Of a stretch of DNA of 5,617 bases, positions 5,095 through 5,617 are shown one piece after another. The number at the start of each line of letters is the position of its first letter. The stretch's first letter is position 1. The notes beneath the pieces were generated by a model that saw only the letters and a list, made by a program, of their open reading frames with translations, was not told the origin of the DNA and ran no database searches. Origin of the DNA: Haloarculaceae archaeon (GTDB lineage: Archaea; Halobacteriota; Halobacteria; Halobacteriales; Haloarculaceae); the NCBI GenBank assembly GCA_018609945.1, contig JAHENO010000224.1, forward strand, positions 1 through 5,617. Reading direction: 5' to 3'. Both the position numbers and the translations under genes were made by a program.

Positions 5095-5617
5095 TCAAGT
5101 ATGTTCCGCAGTCCGACCCTCAAGCACCGCGAGCAGACGATCGATGTCCTCGGCGGTGTTGAAGACGTGGACGGACGCCCGGCAGGCGTGCGGGTCGGGG
5201 ATCGGCCGGATCCGGATGCCCGCGTCGGCCAGGCGCTCCGTCGTCGTCTCGGGGTCGTCGACCGCGAAAGTGACAAGCCCCGTCTCGGCATCGCGGGGAC
5301 TCAGCAGGCGGTCGCCCAGTCCCTCCTTGAGACGGTCGGTCAGCCGATCGATCCGCTCCTGGACGGTATCGAGCCCGAGTTCCCCGAAGAGGTCCACGCT
5401 CTCGGTCAGCCCGACGTAGGGCGCCAGGGCGGTCGTCCCGAGTTCGAACCGGCTGGCGTCCGGGACGTATTCGTAGCCAGACCCGGACTCGCGGGTGACC
5501 GAGGAGTAGCCGATCCGGTCGGGGTGGAGGGCGTCGAGCGCGTCGCTGTCGACGTAGAGGAACCCGGATCCCCAGGCGCCGAGCAGCCACTTGTGACCGG
5601 AGGCAGCGACGAACTCC
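5095..5617 (-). CDS. Class V aminotransferase-fold PLP enzyme, C-terminal part (5' end outside window)
   Basis: The minus-strand frame is open from the right edge to a TGA at 5095-5097, giving the last 173 residues; the start lies outside the window. ASGHKW at the beginning contains the lysine (codon at 5590-5592) that should bind pyridoxal phosphate. The following WGSGFLYV, the RFELGT segment and the C-terminal CRASVHVFNTAEDID segment are typical of the class V aminotransferase family (SufS, selenocysteine lyase, isopenicillin-N epimerase-like). In SufS-type cysteine desulfurases a Cys-bearing loop (GHHCA-like) and a further segment sit between the GIAVR-type strand and the CRAS segment. Here GIRIRPIPDPHACRAS joins these directly, so the catalytic cysteine loop is missing. 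It is probably not a cysteine desulfurase but an aminotransferase, epimerase or lyase of unknown substrate. It is cytoplasmic and converges on the reductase gene, with no evident functional link. An internal GTG at 5397 is not the real start. Confidence 0.9.
   Translation of the reverse strand, partial: EFVAASGHKWLLGAWGSGFLYVDSDALDALHPDRIGYSSVTRESGSGYEYVPDASRFELGTTALAPYVGLTESVDLFGELGLDTVQERIDRLTDRLKEGLGDRLLSPRDAETGLVTFAVDDPETTTERLADAGIRIRPIPDPHACRASVHVFNTAEDIDRLLAVLEGRTAEHT

Noticed and set aside
1..5617. tRNA, rRNA, CRISPR array or intact insertion sequence
   Set aside because: I saw no cloverleaf with a conserved T-loop, no regularly spaced repeats and no transposase motifs on either strand.

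Overview
The window looks like a haloarchaeal (Halobacteria) chromosome segment. About five sixths of it is GC-rich (a hand count of bases 3961-4020 gives 40/60 GC), with strong G/C preference at third codon positions and acidic proteins rich in Asp and Glu. Archaeal TATA-like boxes lie about 27 bases before several start codons, and the thymidylate synthase-dihydrofolate reductase gene pair is one known from haloarchaea. The species cannot be named from this.

Left part, bases 1 to about 880, looks like accessory DNA. It is much more AT-rich (49/120 GC in bases 1-120). It holds the 3' part of an unrecognised multi-helix membrane protein that runs off the left edge. A gene relic follows at about 682-798: the last ~38 codons of a haloarchaeal sensor histidine kinase, with no kinase body before it. 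Bases 799-1066 contain no assignable gene, but they hold overlapping inverted repeats and a coding-like stretch in frame with the next gene.

Middle part, 1067-3260, carries three plus-strand genes. These are a low-molecular-weight phosphatase/arsenate-reductase-like protein, a single-domain universal stress protein with a leaderless-type promoter, and a 12-helix major facilitator transporter. The transporter is preceded by a perfect 9-base inverted repeat that could be an operator.

Right part, 3357-4989, is the thyA-dihydrofolate reductase pair (the hts-hdrB arrangement of Haloferax). Thymidylate synthase makes dTMP and oxidises methylene-tetrahydrofolate to dihydrofolate. The downstream reductase regenerates tetrahydrofolate, so the two genes form a metabolic cycle in one transcription unit. 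thyA appears leaderless, while the reductase has a clear Shine-Dalgarno site. On the opposite strand, converging from the right edge, is the C-terminal part of a class V aminotransferase-fold PLP enzyme. It contains the PLP lysine but lacks the cysteine-bearing loop of cysteine desulfurases.

I see no tRNA, rRNA, CRISPR array or intact mobile element, and no clearly new multi-gene system. The most unusual parts are the left-edge membrane gene with the kinase scar, and the dyads upstream of the transporter and of thyA.
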